This document shows, piece by piece, positions 1 through 8,121 of a stretch of DNA of 35,898 nt. Each line of letters starts with the position of its first letter. The first letter of the stretch is position 1. The stretch comes from Roseofilum acuticapitatum BLCC-M154 (GTDB lineage: Bacteria > Cyanobacteriota > Cyanobacteriia > Cyanobacteriales > Desertifilaceae). The stretch spans positions 1 to 35,898 of the forward strand of contig NZ_JAQOSP010000005.1 in the NCBI RefSeq assembly GCF_030068475.1, read 5' to 3'. A program made the translations under genes and the position numbers. The notes below the pieces were generated by a model. It was given only the letters and a program-made list of their open reading frames with translations, searched no databases and was not told the origin of the DNA.

Positions 1-546
1 AGCTCGTCCTGTATTCGTGAGCAACAGTAAGGGAATATGGGTGCTTAAAAAAGCAACGGTGAAAAAGGCGATCGAACCTTCCGCACTTTTACGTCCTTCT
101 GAGGTGCTATAAGTGTGTAATCCATAGCTCACTCCAATGAGGGCCGCGACTGCATCTCCCAGGGTAAGGAGAAGCATCGGAATCAGATAGTAGACGAGAT
201 TACCTTGGGACAGGGTAAAAACAATGGCAACCGATAAGGGAAAATAGACTTCCCCCCAAGAGCTACGACCGACGCTATCAGTCACACTACCCAACTGTTG
301 ATGAAAGTAGGGGATAAACTTAATACCACACAAAAAGGCGATCGCCCCCATAGCCAAGCCGATCACCGGCAGGGGAGAATCAAATAACCAGGGAAAGCCC
401 AAGGTAACCAATCCCATCCCCACATGAAGCAATTTACGCACCCATTCCGGATGGGGAGATCTCCAACGCTGATACCCTCGCAACAGCATCATCAATCCCC
501 CCAGAATAGATAAGACTAAAAGTACGCTAACCCAAGCGGGAAACAT
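1..546 (-). CDS. Phytol/dolichol-kinase-like membrane protein, 3' end cut by window edge
   Basis: This is an open reading frame that runs off the left edge; 182 codons are visible from an ATG at 546. The product is strongly hydrophobic, with about five membrane segments. It carries the signature LTLGDAVAALIG (residues about 127-138) followed by GRKSAEGSIAFF (about 152-163), which resembles the CTP-dependent polyprenol, dolichol and phytol kinase family related to CDP-diglyceride synthases. The N-terminal WVRKLLHVGMG also fits that family. In cyanobacteria and plastids, members phosphorylate phytol released from chlorophyll for tocopherol or chlorophyll recycling, acting in the membrane. The substrate cannot be told from the sequence. 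It is followed on the same strand by nothing visible, and the DUF6930 gene ends 18 bases upstream of its start, so the two may be co-transcribed. Confidence 0.72.
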   Translation of the reverse strand, partial: MFPAWVSVLLVLSILGGLMMLLRGYQRWRSPHPEWVRKLLHVGMGLVTLGFPWLFDSPLPVIGLAMGAIAFLCGIKFIPYFHQQLGSVTDSVGRSSWGEVYFPLSVAIVFTLSQGNLVYYLIPMLLLTLGDAVAALIGVSYGLHTYSTSEGRKSAEGSIAFFTVAFLSTHIPLLLLTNTGRA

Positions 547-563
547 AGCCCATTAACAGCTTT

Positions 564-2207
564 TTATAAAAGATACCTGTTTTTTTTCAAAATCCCTAGT
601 TTTAGATCCTCAACTGACAAAAATTTGGCTTCAAATAAGGCTAACATATCTTTTGCTTGAGGATTGCCACGGGATTTGCCTCTCATCCCCATAGCAATAA
701 TTAAACCACAATAGCCTTGAAGTTTACGACACTGAGCTTCCCACTTTTTCCGATTTTTCTGGTGTGCAGCCGTGAGTTCAAATTCATCAAATAAGTATAA
801 ATCTCCATCTCCAGTTTGAAGAATCCCCAGATCGAATGTGGTGTCTGTATAGGGATCTTCTCCTAAATTAAATCCAATGCCATCCAAGCCGTCAAACATT
901 TGTAAATCCTCGATTAAGATCTTGGCATTCCGTTTACTGGTTTGAATAATAACTACAGGTAATCCTTGTCCCATACCTCGAATTTCTTCCGGTGCAGCAG
1001 AATTAAACTCGATTTGTTTACTCAGACTTTCCCAAGTTTCCCAAGGCAGAATATCCAGACGACAGAGGGCATTTTCCGGAATTAAATCATCTTGCACTAG
1101 GGGGAAATTGACCTCTTCATCTTCTTCATCCCCTGCTGAAGATTTCATCATGGCATCCAGTTCTAGGGCAACTTCGGGTAGAGTTTCCACTTTCACCAAT
1201 AAGGAAGATTTTTGATCTGCATCAGTTTTGGGGAGGGAAATGCGGTAGCGTTGCTCGATAGAGGTAAAAGTTTCTAGATCCAGGGAATTCTGAGTAGATT
1301 TGAAGAATCGATGCAAAGCTTCTAGGGCAACCATCATGGCGACCGGTTCTCGATCGTATAAGGTGGTGCGTAAGCCTTCGAGGGGATGAATTACGCCAAA
1401 AGAGGGTTCAATTTCTGACCAAGAGAGCAGATCTAGAATATATTCTTCTTCGGCTAACTCGGCGAAGGCAGAATCATCTTTGAGGTCGAAGGTGATAAAG
1501 AAGCAGTCTTGATGAAACAGAGCTGTTTCTATGTCTTGCATGGTTTTATGCTCGATGACTGCTTGGCGAAATTGTTTGAGAGAGTCGAGGGAACGGTAGA
1601 GCAAAATTCCGTATTCTTCACCGAGCATTCCCAGGATCGAAACATAAAAGTTTTCAATATCCCATTGATTGAGTTGTACGGAGAGAATTTGATGTTCGGC
1701 TAGGGTTTGCCAGGGTTGAATTTGCCAAATTTTTTTGGCGCTTTTAGATAAGAATGTTAGATATTCTGGAGGGATTTGGGGAGGATGTTGGGCCACTTCT
1801 TGGGCCATTTGTTGAAAGAGATGATCGATGAGGGGGAGTTGGGGCCGGTATTCGATGACAATATCGAGGTTTTGTAATACACCTCGGAGATAAAATTGGA
1901 TTTCGCGATCGCAGACTACGATTTTTTGGGGCCGACTGGGTTGACTGGGAGCAGAGGGTGCTTCCATGGCTTTGATCAATGCTCGGACAATCGCCTCTGG
2001 GCCAACTTGAGAACTTACCATGTCCATCGATCTAACTGCCCCTTCTGAGCCATCTACCCATAAAATGCATTCAGGAGCAGACCCACTGGGGCCCGATCCT
2101 GGCCGTAGGGCAATGGGTAAAGCGCGGCGCTCTCCTTCCCAAATACTCTCTCCTGGTTGAGGTAGCTGTTGAAGACGGCGACAGGTGGAGGGGGTTAGGG
2201 TGATCAT
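564..2207 (-). CDS. DUF6930-domain protein of unknown function
   Basis: The frame is open from 2333 (589 codons), but the first 42 residues look unlike a folded domain and are rich in basic and proline residues. I prefer the internal ATG at 2207 (MITLTPSTCRRLQQLPQ), giving 547 residues; neither start has a clear ribosome-binding site. Residues about 15-130 of the shorter form (SIWEGERRALPI, a strand-rich stretch, then KIVVCDREIQFYLRGVL) match what I recall of the DUF6930 fold. The middle is mainly helical. The C-terminal 150 residues form a second conserved-looking domain with many acidic residues (GFNLGEDPYTDTTFDLGIL). No enzyme motif, signal peptide or membrane segment is visible. It lies between a membrane kinase gene and a small DUF1232 gene on the same strand. 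Function is unknown. Confidence 0.75.
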   Translation of the reverse strand: MITLTPSTCRRLQQLPQPGESIWEGERRALPIALRPGSGPSGSAPECILWVDGSEGAVRSMDMVSSQVGPEAIVRALIKAMEAPSAPSQPSRPQKIVVCDREIQFYLRGVLQNLDIVIEYRPQLPLIDHLFQQMAQEVAQHPPQIPPEYLTFLSKSAKKIWQIQPWQTLAEHQILSVQLNQWDIENFYVSILGMLGEEYGILLYRSLDSLKQFRQAVIEHKTMQDIETALFHQDCFFITFDLKDDSAFAELAEEEYILDLLSWSEIEPSFGVIHPLEGLRTTLYDREPVAMMVALEALHRFFKSTQNSLDLETFTSIEQRYRISLPKTDADQKSSLLVKVETLPEVALELDAMMKSSAGDEEDEEVNFPLVQDDLIPENALCRLDILPWETWESLSKQIEFNSAAPEEIRGMGQGLPVVIIQTSKRNAKILIEDLQMFDGLDGIGFNLGEDPYTDTTFDLGILQTGDGDLYLFDEFELTAAHQKNRKKWEAQCRKLQGYCGLIIAMGMRGKSRGNPQAKDMLALFEAKFLSVEDLKLGILKKNRYLL

Positions 2208-2349
2208 AGGGTTGTGTCTAGGAATGGCCAATAAGGATCTAGGGTTGATCTCAACTCTAGATCCTGATTTTAATGGCGATCGCGTGACTCCTGGCAATTC
2301 CTCCTGTTTTGCCCGATTTTGGCCGCAGCCCATCCCTTGGTCTAGGAGA

Positions 2350-2652
2350 CTAATCTAGGGAAATGACATCTACATCAACAGTGCTTTGGGGTTCAGTTCC
2401 TTCCCCTGGAGAGGGAGTAGTAGCAGAGGCTTTAGCTTTCACCCGGTCTAAAATCAGTTGGGAGACCTCGGAGAGCAAAATCACCATAACGGCTACATCG
2501 TCAATTTGACCGGCGATCGGAAATACATCAGGGGAAATATCTAAGGGACTGAAAATATAAACCAATGTCCCCAAAATAATCCACCAGCGATACTGGGGAT
2601 TCCGAATCATGTTTCGATACCAAGTGTACAGGGATTGGATGGGATTACTCAT
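2350..2652 (-). CDS. DUF1232 (YkvA-like) small membrane protein
   Basis: This protein of about 100 residues contains the DUF1232 core: a hydrophobic helix, then the signature YIFSPLDISPDVFPIAGQIDDVAVMVILL, in which SPxDxxPD and the GxxDD pair are the family hallmark. One or two membrane helices are likely. The C-terminal tail is polar and low in complexity. The frame opens at 2670 (MRERDLM), but the internal ATG at 2652 gives MSNPIQSLYTWYR and is preceded by a purine-rich AGAGAAAGAGAT, so I chose it. The family is widespread and has no established biochemical role. The gene ends 16 bases before the extended DUF6930 frame and faces away from the exbB-like gene, so the 2653-2838 interval should hold divergent promoters. 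Confidence 0.8.
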   Translation of the reverse strand: MSNPIQSLYTWYRNMIRNPQYRWWIILGTLVYIFSPLDISPDVFPIAGQIDDVAVMVILLSEVSQLILDRVKAKASATTPSPGEGTEPQSTVDVDVISLD

Positions 2653-2838
2653 AAGATCTCTTTCTCTCATTGACTCTATTGTGGCAAACTCTTATCCTAA
2701 ATGCGGGTAAGGATTTCCTCACCCCCCCGAAAACCTGATAATAAACTCCGAACACCCAAAAATTCACCCTAAAATGTAAGACAATCGAAGAATACTCAAT
2801 CCATTACCCGGCGTTTAGGCACAGAGAACCACACAACC

Positions 2839-3540
2839 ATGACGATCGCAGAAATTTTAGAGAAGGGGGGGTTAACCATTGGCCCATTACTGTTCTTATC
2901 TGTACTTGCCCTCAGTACCATTATTGAACGGTTATGGTTTTGGTGGACAGTCTTAACCAAGGAAAAAGAACTGATTGGACAAATCCTCGAAGCCGCACGG
3001 GAAGACTGGAGAACTGCGCCAGAAATTGCCCGACGCGCCAGCGATCAACCCGTAGGTCGGTTTCTCTATGCTCCCTTAAGGATCAAAAATGCCGATCCAG
3101 AAGCGTTCCGTTTAGCCTTAGAAGCAGCAGCCGATGATGAATTAGCAGCCATGCGCCGGGGGGATAAAATTCTAGAAGCGGTGATTTCCCTCTCTCCCAT
3201 GTTAGGACTCTTGGGAACGGTATTAGGATTGATTAATTCGTTAGGCTCCATTAGTATTGGTGATTTAGCCACCTCTTCTACCCGTGGCGTAACCTTGGGC
3301 ATTGGGGAAGCCTTAATTAGTACCGCCGTCGGTTTGGTCATTGCTATTACTTCTGTAGCCTTTTATCGCTTATTTCAAGGCTTGATTTTTATGCAAGTCA
3401 AGCTCTTTCGCCGTGCCGGAAGTGAATTGGAGCTATTGTATCGTCAATATTGGTCGGATGAGGAAAGCGATTATTTGGAAAAAACTCCCCGCACTTTGGG
3501 CAAAGGTTCCGTGAAAGCTGATGGTTCTGATGCTCCTTAA
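2839..3540 (+). CDS. exbB: MotA/TolQ/ExbB proton channel family protein
   Basis: The 233-residue product has the ExbB/TolQ layout: an N-terminal membrane helix (about 14-36, [22 protein letters not shown]), a cytoplasmic loop, then two helices at about 114-140 and 152-178. These contain the conserved [11 protein letters not shown] and [10 protein letters not shown] motifs, which line the proton path. ExbB works with ExbD to drive TonB-dependent outer-membrane uptake, for example of iron chelates, using the proton gradient. In many cyanobacteria an exbD-like gene follows directly. Here a terminator-like hairpin follows at once and the next gene is convergent, so no ExbD partner is present locally. 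A TolQ or other MotA-like role cannot be excluded. ATG at 2839 begins the first conserved helix region. Confidence 0.85.
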   Translation: MTIAEILEKGGLTIGPLLFLSVLALSTIIERLWFWWTVLTKEKELIGQILEAAREDWRTAPEIARRASDQPVGRFLYAPLRIKNADPEAFRLALEAAADDELAAMRRGDKILEAVISLSPMLGLLGTVLGLINSLGSISIGDLATSSTRGVTLGIGEALISTAVGLVIAITSVAFYRLFQGLIFMQVKLFRRAGSELELLYRQYWSDEESDYLEKTPRTLGKGSVKADGSDAP

Positions 3541-3549
3541 GGACATGAA

Positions 3550-3570
3550 GGGGCGATCGCGCCCCTTTAT
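3550..3570 (+). terminator. HIP1-containing intrinsic terminator after exbB-like gene
   Basis: A GGGGCG/CGCCCC stem with an ATCG loop is followed by TTTAT. It starts 10 bases after the exbB stop. The stem includes a GCGATCGC HIP1 site, so the terminator could have arisen around one. The U-run is short, so efficiency is uncertain. Confidence 0.6.
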
Positions 3571-3667
3571 GAGAACTTAGAAGAGACCCAAAATGTACTC
3601 TATTTACTCAAGACAACAATGATAGGGAATCTCTATTATTGCTTAATCGTACTCGGTTGAGCCTATA

Positions 3668-4759
3668 TTACTCCAGAAGTTGTTGAATAAATTCCAACTG
3701 AGTCGTGTCGCGAATGATCAAGAAAATGCCTAAACCTAATAAGAGCATAATCCCGGTTTGCATGACATTTTCTTGCACCTTAGTCGGCAGAGGTTTACCG
3801 CGCAAACCTTCGACTAAGAGAAAGGCCAATTGACCGCCATCAAGGGCCGGTAGAGGCAAAATATTTAAGACGGCTAAATTGACACTAATAATGGCGGCAA
3901 AAAAGGCTAAACTGCCGGAATCCGATCGCGCTAATTTGGCTCCTTCCTCCACAATTTTCACCGGCCCGCCCACTTGGCCAGCCATGGAGCTAAAGTTAGT
4001 GATTAGTTGCCCGAAGCCTTGAACCGTCCGCACTACAATGTCTTGAAACTGCTCTGCGGCTAAACCCAACACTTCAAAGAGGCCTTGAGGCGATCGATAG
4101 GTGGGCGTACCATTAGGAAATAATTGTACCCCAATCCGTCCTTGTCCATCGGGCCCGGGTTGAGGAGTCACCTGTAAGGGAATGACCCGCTCATCTCGCT
4201 CCACGGTTAAGGTTAAGGGTTGATTGGGAGCTGATTGAATGGTTTCTTGCACAATACCAATAGCGGTTTCAGACGCGCCCAATTCCTGACCATCGATGCT
4301 GAGAATGATATCACCTGCCCGAATACCGGCTTGGGCGGCCGGGGTATCGGCGGAGAGGACTTGAGGGACTAAGACCCCTGGTTGATAATTGATGCCATTG
4401 GGAACCCCTTGAAAGCCAAACTGAAGCGCCAAAACCAGATAAGCAAAGATTAAATTGGCAATGACTCCCGCACTAATGACGATCGCCCGGTCTAAGATGG
4501 GGCGATTATTGAGTAGATCCGGATCGTCAGGCGGTATGGTGCTTTCGGGGTCTTCATCAGGGAATCCCACAAACCCCCCTAGGGGGATGGCTCGAATCGC
4601 ATATTCGGTTTCTGGCCCCTGATATTTCCATAGGATGGGGCCAAAGCCTAGAGAAAACCGGTTGGCATGAATGCCCTGGAGACGGGCGGCTAAAAAGTGG
4701 CCCAATTCATGGACAATAATTAAGACGACGAGAACTGCGATCGCTGCCAAATAACCCAT
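3668..4759 (-). CDS. rseP: Site-2 intramembrane zinc metalloprotease RseP
   Basis: The 363-residue product is a typical site-2 protease. HELGH at residues 17-21 holds the two zinc-ligand histidines and the catalytic glutamate, inside the first membrane helix. A PDZ domain spans about 120-210 (AAQAGIRAGDIILSIDGQ). The third zinc ligand lies in NILPLPALDGG (about 299-309, Asp307). A final helix (about 335-350) completes the core. Such enzymes cut transmembrane anti-sigma factors and leftover signal peptides in the plasma membrane. The length is usual for cyanobacterial members, which carry one PDZ domain. The 5' side faces the secE leader divergently, so the interval 4760-5131 carries its promoter. 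No clear Shine-Dalgarno site precedes ATG 4759. Confidence 0.93.
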   Translation of the reverse strand: MGYLAAIAVLVVLIIVHELGHFLAARLQGIHANRFSLGFGPILWKYQGPETEYAIRAIPLGGFVGFPDEDPESTIPPDDPDLLNNRPILDRAIVISAGVIANLIFAYLVLALQFGFQGVPNGINYQPGVLVPQVLSADTPAAQAGIRAGDIILSIDGQELGASETAIGIVQETIQSAPNQPLTLTVERDERVIPLQVTPQPGPDGQGRIGVQLFPNGTPTYRSPQGLFEVLGLAAEQFQDIVVRTVQGFGQLITNFSSMAGQVGGPVKIVEEGAKLARSDSGSLAFFAAIISVNLAVLNILPLPALDGGQLAFLLVEGLRGKPLPTKVQENVMQTGIMLLLGLGIFLIIRDTTQLEFIQQLLE

Positions 4760-4899
4760 AGGAGTTACTAAAAATTACCACTAAACAACACTATCTTCTT
4801 ATTGTAAGCGGTAAATCCCTACAAAACCTCCCGTCCTAAATAGGGTTGCAGGACTTCGGGATAGTTAAGGGAATCGTGTTAAACTGGTTAAGGGGTATT

Positions 4900-4921
4900 G
4901 GTTCAAATCCTCCAGGGCGCG
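4900..4921 (+). pseudogene. 3' fragment resembling tRNA-Trp, upstream of secE
   Basis: GTTCAAATCCTCCAGGGCGC plus one G (4901-4921) reads like the T-loop, T-stem 3' strand and acceptor 3' strand of bacterial tRNA-Trp as I recall it. The matching 5' acceptor strand, anticodon arm and T-stem 5' strand are absent: the five bases before TTCAAAT do not pair with CCTCC. In cyanobacteria I recall trnW lying just ahead of secE, so a truncated copy here fits synteny. It could be an attachment-site scar from integration at the tRNA 3' end, or simple decay. A chance match is possible. Confidence 0.35.
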
Positions 4922-4984
4922 TTAGCTCGTTATTTTGCCAGCGTGTCATCAGTCCCGGTTAGGGCTGCCAGAACAGCCGCCAAG

Positions 4985-5045
4985 GAAGTGGTGTTAAAGG
5001 TCGTAAAAATCAACACCAGTCCGTTAGACTGGAAATTAACACCAG
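4985..5045 (+). promoter_or_regulatory. Structured leader candidate upstream of secE-nusG
   Basis: Within the 372-base gap between rseP and secE, GGTGTTAA (4990-4997) pairs perfectly with TTAACACC (5036-5043). The enclosed CCAGTC/GACTGG hairpin (5016-5032) fits inside. The same GGTGTT can instead pair with AACACC at 5012-5017, which would exclude the inner hairpin. Two exclusive folds about 90 bases ahead of the operon start could be an attenuator or protein-binding leader. The rest of 4760-5131 holds the tRNA-like fragment, a hairpin GTCCT/AGGAC around 4832-4856, and no credible open reading frame. Confidence 0.35.
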
Positions 5046-5131
5046 GGTAGAGAAAGCGTCCCCCATAATCCTCCTATGGAAAAAGCTCAATCCTTACCCC
5101 ATCACTCAATTAGAAGGGAGATCCAAACACC

Positions 5132-5359
5132 GTGGCCAAAAAAGAAACCGCGCAAGTACAAGAAAAAAGCGAAAACCCCATAGAGGTGACCCAGAAATTT
5201 CTGGAAGGAACCAAAGACGAACTGCAAAAAGTTGTTTGGCCCTCGCGCCAACAACTGATCAGTGAGTCTGTTGCTGTAATGTCCATGGTAGGACTATTCG
5301 CATTCCTCATCTTTGCAGTTGATAAACTCTTTATTTGGACAGCCAGTCAGGTATTTTGA
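5132..5359 (+). CDS. secE: Protein translocase subunit SecE
   Basis: This 75-residue protein is the single-helix form of SecE usual in cyanobacteria. A polar N-terminal part leads to the amphipathic signature FLEGTKDELQKVVWPSRQQL (about 24-43), and one membrane helix (about 47-70) follows. It clamps the two halves of SecY in the plasma and thylakoid membrane translocon. The start is GTG at 5132, supported by AGAAGGGAG at 5112-5120. The nusG start lies two bases after the stop, so the two are translationally coupled, as in most bacteria. Confidence 0.95.
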   Translation: MAKKETAQVQEKSENPIEVTQKFLEGTKDELQKVVWPSRQQLISESVAVMSMVGLFAFLIFAVDKLFIWTASQVF

Positions 5360-5361
5360 TC

Positions 5362-5994
5362 ATGGTATCAGAGGAGTCTTTCGAGTCAAATTCCCAAGAA
5401 ACAGACCTTGAAGAAACCGAAAACAAACGGGCTGAAAAGCCCAAATGGTATGCCGTACAGGTTGCTTCTGGTTGTGAAAAGCGAGTGAAAAACAACCTTG
5501 AACAGCGCAAGCAAACCCTCAACGTAGCTAACCGCATTCTGGAAGTTAAAATTCCCGAAAAATCGACGGTTCAATTCCGTAAAGGAGGGAAATCTCAACA
5601 GACTGTAGAAAAAGTCATTCCTGGGTATGTCTTGATTCATATGGTTCTAGACGATGAAACCTGGCCGGTAGTCAAAAACACCCCTAATGTGATTAACTTT
5701 GTAGGGGCAGAACAAAAACGTCGCTACGGTCGAGGACGGGGGCATGTTAAACCTCTTCCCCTGAGTCCAACAGAAGTCGAGCGCATGTTTAAACAAACCC
5801 AGGAAGACAAAACAGTGGTCAAAATTGAGATGGCCCCTGGTGACAAAATCCTGGTCTTATCTGGGCCATTTAAAGATTTTGAAGGAGAAGTCATTGAGGT
5901 GAGTCCAGAACGGAGCAAACTCAAAGCCCTCCTCTCAATTTTTGGTCGAGATACCCCAGTTGAACTAGAGTTCAATCAAGTCGAAAAACAATAA
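5362..5994 (+). CDS. nusG: Transcription termination/antitermination factor NusG
   Basis: The product is 210 residues from the ATG at 5362. An upstream TTG at 5335 keeps the frame open but lies inside secE and is unlikely to be used. An acidic N-terminal tail of about 30 residues precedes the NGN domain (PKWYAVQVASGCEKRVKNNL onward, with IPGYVLIHM and NVINFVGA). The KOW domain closes the protein (PGDKILVLSGPFKDFEGEVIEV). NusG binds the RNA polymerase clamp, tunes pausing and links to the ribosome. The acidic extension is common in cyanobacterial NusG. The next gene, rplK, begins 21 bases downstream. Confidence 0.96.
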   Translation: MVSEESFESNSQETDLEETENKRAEKPKWYAVQVASGCEKRVKNNLEQRKQTLNVANRILEVKIPEKSTVQFRKGGKSQQTVEKVIPGYVLIHMVLDDETWPVVKNTPNVINFVGAEQKRRYGRGRGHVKPLPLSPTEVERMFKQTQEDKTVVKIEMAPGDKILVLSGPFKDFEGEVIEVSPERSKLKALLSIFGRDTPVELEFNQVEKQ

Positions 5995-6015
5995 ATTTAA
6001 TGAGGATGATTGCCA

Positions 6016-6441
6016 ATGGCTAAAAAAGTGGTTGCCATGATTAAATTAGCCTTACCTGCGGGTAAAGCTAACCCTGCTCCTCCCGTTGGCCCTGCCTTGG
6101 GTCAACATGGGGTAAACATCATGATGTTCTGTAAAGAATACAATGCCAAAACGGCCGATCAACCGGGAATGGTGATTCCCGTTGAAATCTCCGTTTATGA
6201 AGACCGCAGTTTTACCTTCGTTCTCAAAACCCCTCCCGCTTCGGTTCTGATTAAAAAAGCTGCCAAAATCGAGAGAGGTTCGGCCGAACCGAACAAACAA
6301 AAAGTGGGAACCATTACCCGCGCCCAACTGCAAGAAATTGCCCAAACCAAAATGCCCGATTTGAATGCTAATGATATCGAGGCAGCCATGAATATTGTGG
6401 CCGGAACTGCCCGAAATATGGGAGTCAAAGTGGTGGACTAG
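6016..6441 (+). CDS. rplK: Large ribosomal subunit protein uL11
   Basis: The product is a 141-residue L11. It begins [30 protein letters not shown], with the N-terminal domain that touches elongation factors and the C-terminal RNA-binding domain that grips the 23S rRNA GTPase-associated centre ([41 protein letters not shown]). The frame is open from TTG 6010, but ATG 6016 matches the family start and sits eight bases after AGGAT. It is the first ribosomal gene of the K-A-J-L set, followed by a 117-base spacer with small hairpins before rplA. Confidence 0.97.
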   Translation: MAKKVVAMIKLALPAGKANPAPPVGPALGQHGVNIMMFCKEYNAKTADQPGMVIPVEISVYEDRSFTFVLKTPPASVLIKKAAKIERGSAEPNKQKVGTITRAQLQEIAQTKMPDLNANDIEAAMNIVAGTARNMGVKVVD

Positions 6442-6558
6442 AAGAAAACTTCTTCTTGTGCTATCATAATAAAATTGTCTACTCGTAAGACAACTCTAAT
6501 GAACTAATGCGGGGGAGAAGTTAAACCTTCGTTATCCACCCCAGGAGATTCAAAAAAA
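6442..6558 (+). promoter_or_regulatory. rplK-rplA spacer with three small hairpins
   Basis: The 117-base spacer holds AGAAG/CTTCT just after the rplK stop, TTGTCT/AGACAA at 6476-6494 and GAAG/CTTC near 6515-6528, then the AGGAG ribosome-binding site at 6542. L1 represses its own mRNA in many bacteria by binding a mimic of its rRNA site, so this spacer is the expected place for such an operator. I could not match the known L1 site with confidence, and none of the hairpins has a U-run. Confidence 0.3.
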
Positions 6559-7275
6559 ATGCCTAGAAAGCAATCGCGTAGACTGCAAGAGCTGTACAAA
6601 AAAGTAGAAGAGCGGCCCTATGAACCTTTAGAGGCTATCCAGCTACTTAGAGAAACAGCAACAGCCAAATTCCCCGAATCGGCAGAAGCCCATATTCGCC
6701 TAGGAATTGATCCCAAATATACAGACCAGCAATTAAGAACTACCGTCGTTTTGCCCAAAGGAACAGGTCAAACGGTTCGCGTAGCTGTTATTGCTAGGGG
6801 GGAAAAAGTTGCAGAAGCATCTAATGGTGGAGCAGATATCTTTGGTTCTGAAGAACTGATTGATGAAATTCAAAAAGGACGGATGGACTTCGATCGCCTG
6901 ATTGCTACTCCAGATATGATGCCTCAAGTGGCAAAACTGGGTCGTTTATTGGGGCCCCGTGGCTTGATGCCTTCCCCCAAAGCGGGAACAGTAACCTTTG
7001 ATGTAGCCCAGGCGATTTCTGAAGTTAAAGCCGGTAAACTGGAATTTCGGGCTGACCGTACTGGAATTGTGCATATTCTCTTTGGCAAAGCTGCCTTTAG
7101 TGCGGAAGATCTTTTAGATAACCTGAAAGCTATTCAGGAAACGATCGATCGTAATAAGCCTTCTGGTGCTAAAGGGCGATACTGGCGCACTGTTTATATC
7201 TGTGCCACTATGGGGCCACCCATTGAGGTCGATATTTCGCTGTTGCGAGATCTTAAGGTTGCTGAGGCTGCCTAA
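6559..7275 (+). CDS. rplA: Large ribosomal subunit protein uL1
   Basis: The 238-residue product is a standard L1. The family signature around the hinge ([23 protein letters not shown], about 132-154) is intact, as is the closing stretch [21 protein letters not shown]1 forms the stalk on the 50S subunit that moves deacylated tRNA out of the E site. ATG 6559 has AGGAG 12 bases upstream, a little distant. It is followed by a 249-base spacer that carries the L10 leader. Confidence 0.97.
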   Translation: MPRKQSRRLQELYKKVEERPYEPLEAIQLLRETATAKFPESAEAHIRLGIDPKYTDQQLRTTVVLPKGTGQTVRVAVIARGEKVAEASNGGADIFGSEELIDEIQKGRMDFDRLIATPDMMPQVAKLGRLLGPRGLMPSPKAGTVTFDVAQAISEVKAGKLEFRADRTGIVHILFGKAAFSAEDLLDNLKAIQETIDRNKPSGAKGRYWRTVYICATMGPPIEVDISLLRDLKVAEAA

Positions 7276-7317
7276 CGTTTATACTCTAAACCTCTGAATT
7301 TTTTATATCGATTCAGC

Positions 7318-7470
7318 CCAAGATAGCAGGTGCGTACTGCTTAATTTCCTGCCGAGGCCCGTCGAAAGTGTTCTTTAATATCCTCTAGCCAGCTCAGTCT
7401 GGTTTGACGGTATAGATCATTTTCCCCAACAACGCCCCGGCTGCCCTGTCGGGGCGTTGTTGTTGGGCGA
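7318..7470 (+). promoter_or_regulatory. L10 leader (rplJ autoregulatory RNA)
   Basis: The spacer between rplA and rplJ contains AGCAGGTGC (7325-7333), GCTTAAT (7339-7345) and CCTGCCGAGG (7349-7358). These are the conserved pieces of the L10 leader, which mimics the 23S rRNA site and binds the L10-(L12)n complex. A 12-bp GC-rich stem, AACAACGCCCCG (7428-7439) with its complement at 7450-7461, lies downstream and lacks a U-run. Bound L10-L12 probably lowers expression of rplJ and rplL. The assignment rests on remembered consensus pieces and position. Confidence 0.72.
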
Positions 7471-7524
7471 CTTAATGCCACAGTCAGAACATACTCTGAC
7501 TCAGACCATGGAGGTAACACATCA

Positions 7525-8073
7525 ATGGGGAGAACCCTCGAAGATAAAAAGGCGATTCTCGCCGAACTTCAAGAGAGCTTGAAGGATGCCCAACTGGCCG
7601 TTGTGATTGATTATAAGGGGCTGTCGGTTGCTGAAATCACTGATTTACGGCGACAACTGCGCCCGACTGGAACGACCTGTAAGGTGACTAAGAATACCCT
7701 AATGCGTAAGGCTGTAGAAGGGAATGAAGCTTGGGAACCGATGAAGGAGTTTCTCTCTGATGCTTCGGCCTTTTTGTTGGTTAAAGATGATATTGGTGGA
7801 GCCATTAAGGCCTATCAAGGGTTTCAAAAAGCCACCAAGAAAACTGTCCTTCGGGGCGGGGTTATGGAAGGCCGTGCCCTCTCCGAAGCAGATATTAAAG
7901 CCATTGGCGACTTGCCCTCTAAAGAGCAACTTATGGCTCAAATTGCTGGGGCAATCAATGGCGTGGCCACGAAACTGGCCGTTGGAATTAATCAAGTTCC
8001 ATCTTCTATTGCCCGTGGCCTTCAGGCCTATGTGGACAAAGAAGAAGGGGATGCTGGTAGTGATGCTGCCTAG
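7525..8073 (+). CDS. rplJ: Large ribosomal subunit protein uL10
   Basis: The 182-residue product is L10. The N-terminal rRNA-binding domain begins MGRTLEDKKAILAELQESLKDAQLAVVIDYKGL and contains TCKVTKNTLMRKA. The C-terminal helix that docks L12 dimers follows IAGAINGVATKLAVGINQVPSSIARGLQAY. The ribosome-binding site GGAGGT at 7510-7515 lies nine bases before ATG 7525, the best one in the operon. It is paired with rplL 48 bases downstream, and both are probably controlled by the L10 leader. Confidence 0.96.
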   Translation: MGRTLEDKKAILAELQESLKDAQLAVVIDYKGLSVAEITDLRRQLRPTGTTCKVTKNTLMRKAVEGNEAWEPMKEFLSDASAFLLVKDDIGGAIKAYQGFQKATKKTVLRGGVMEGRALSEADIKAIGDLPSKEQLMAQIAGAINGVATKLAVGINQVPSSIARGLQAYVDKEEGDAGSDAA

Positions 8074-8121
8074 AATCCCCTTCACGCGATCGTAAATAAC
8101 TAATACGGAGTATACCTAACT

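Noticed and set aside
4861-4921. Intact tRNA gene
   Set aside because: Only the 3' segment matches; the T-stem does not pair, and no anticodon arm or 5' acceptor strand is present.
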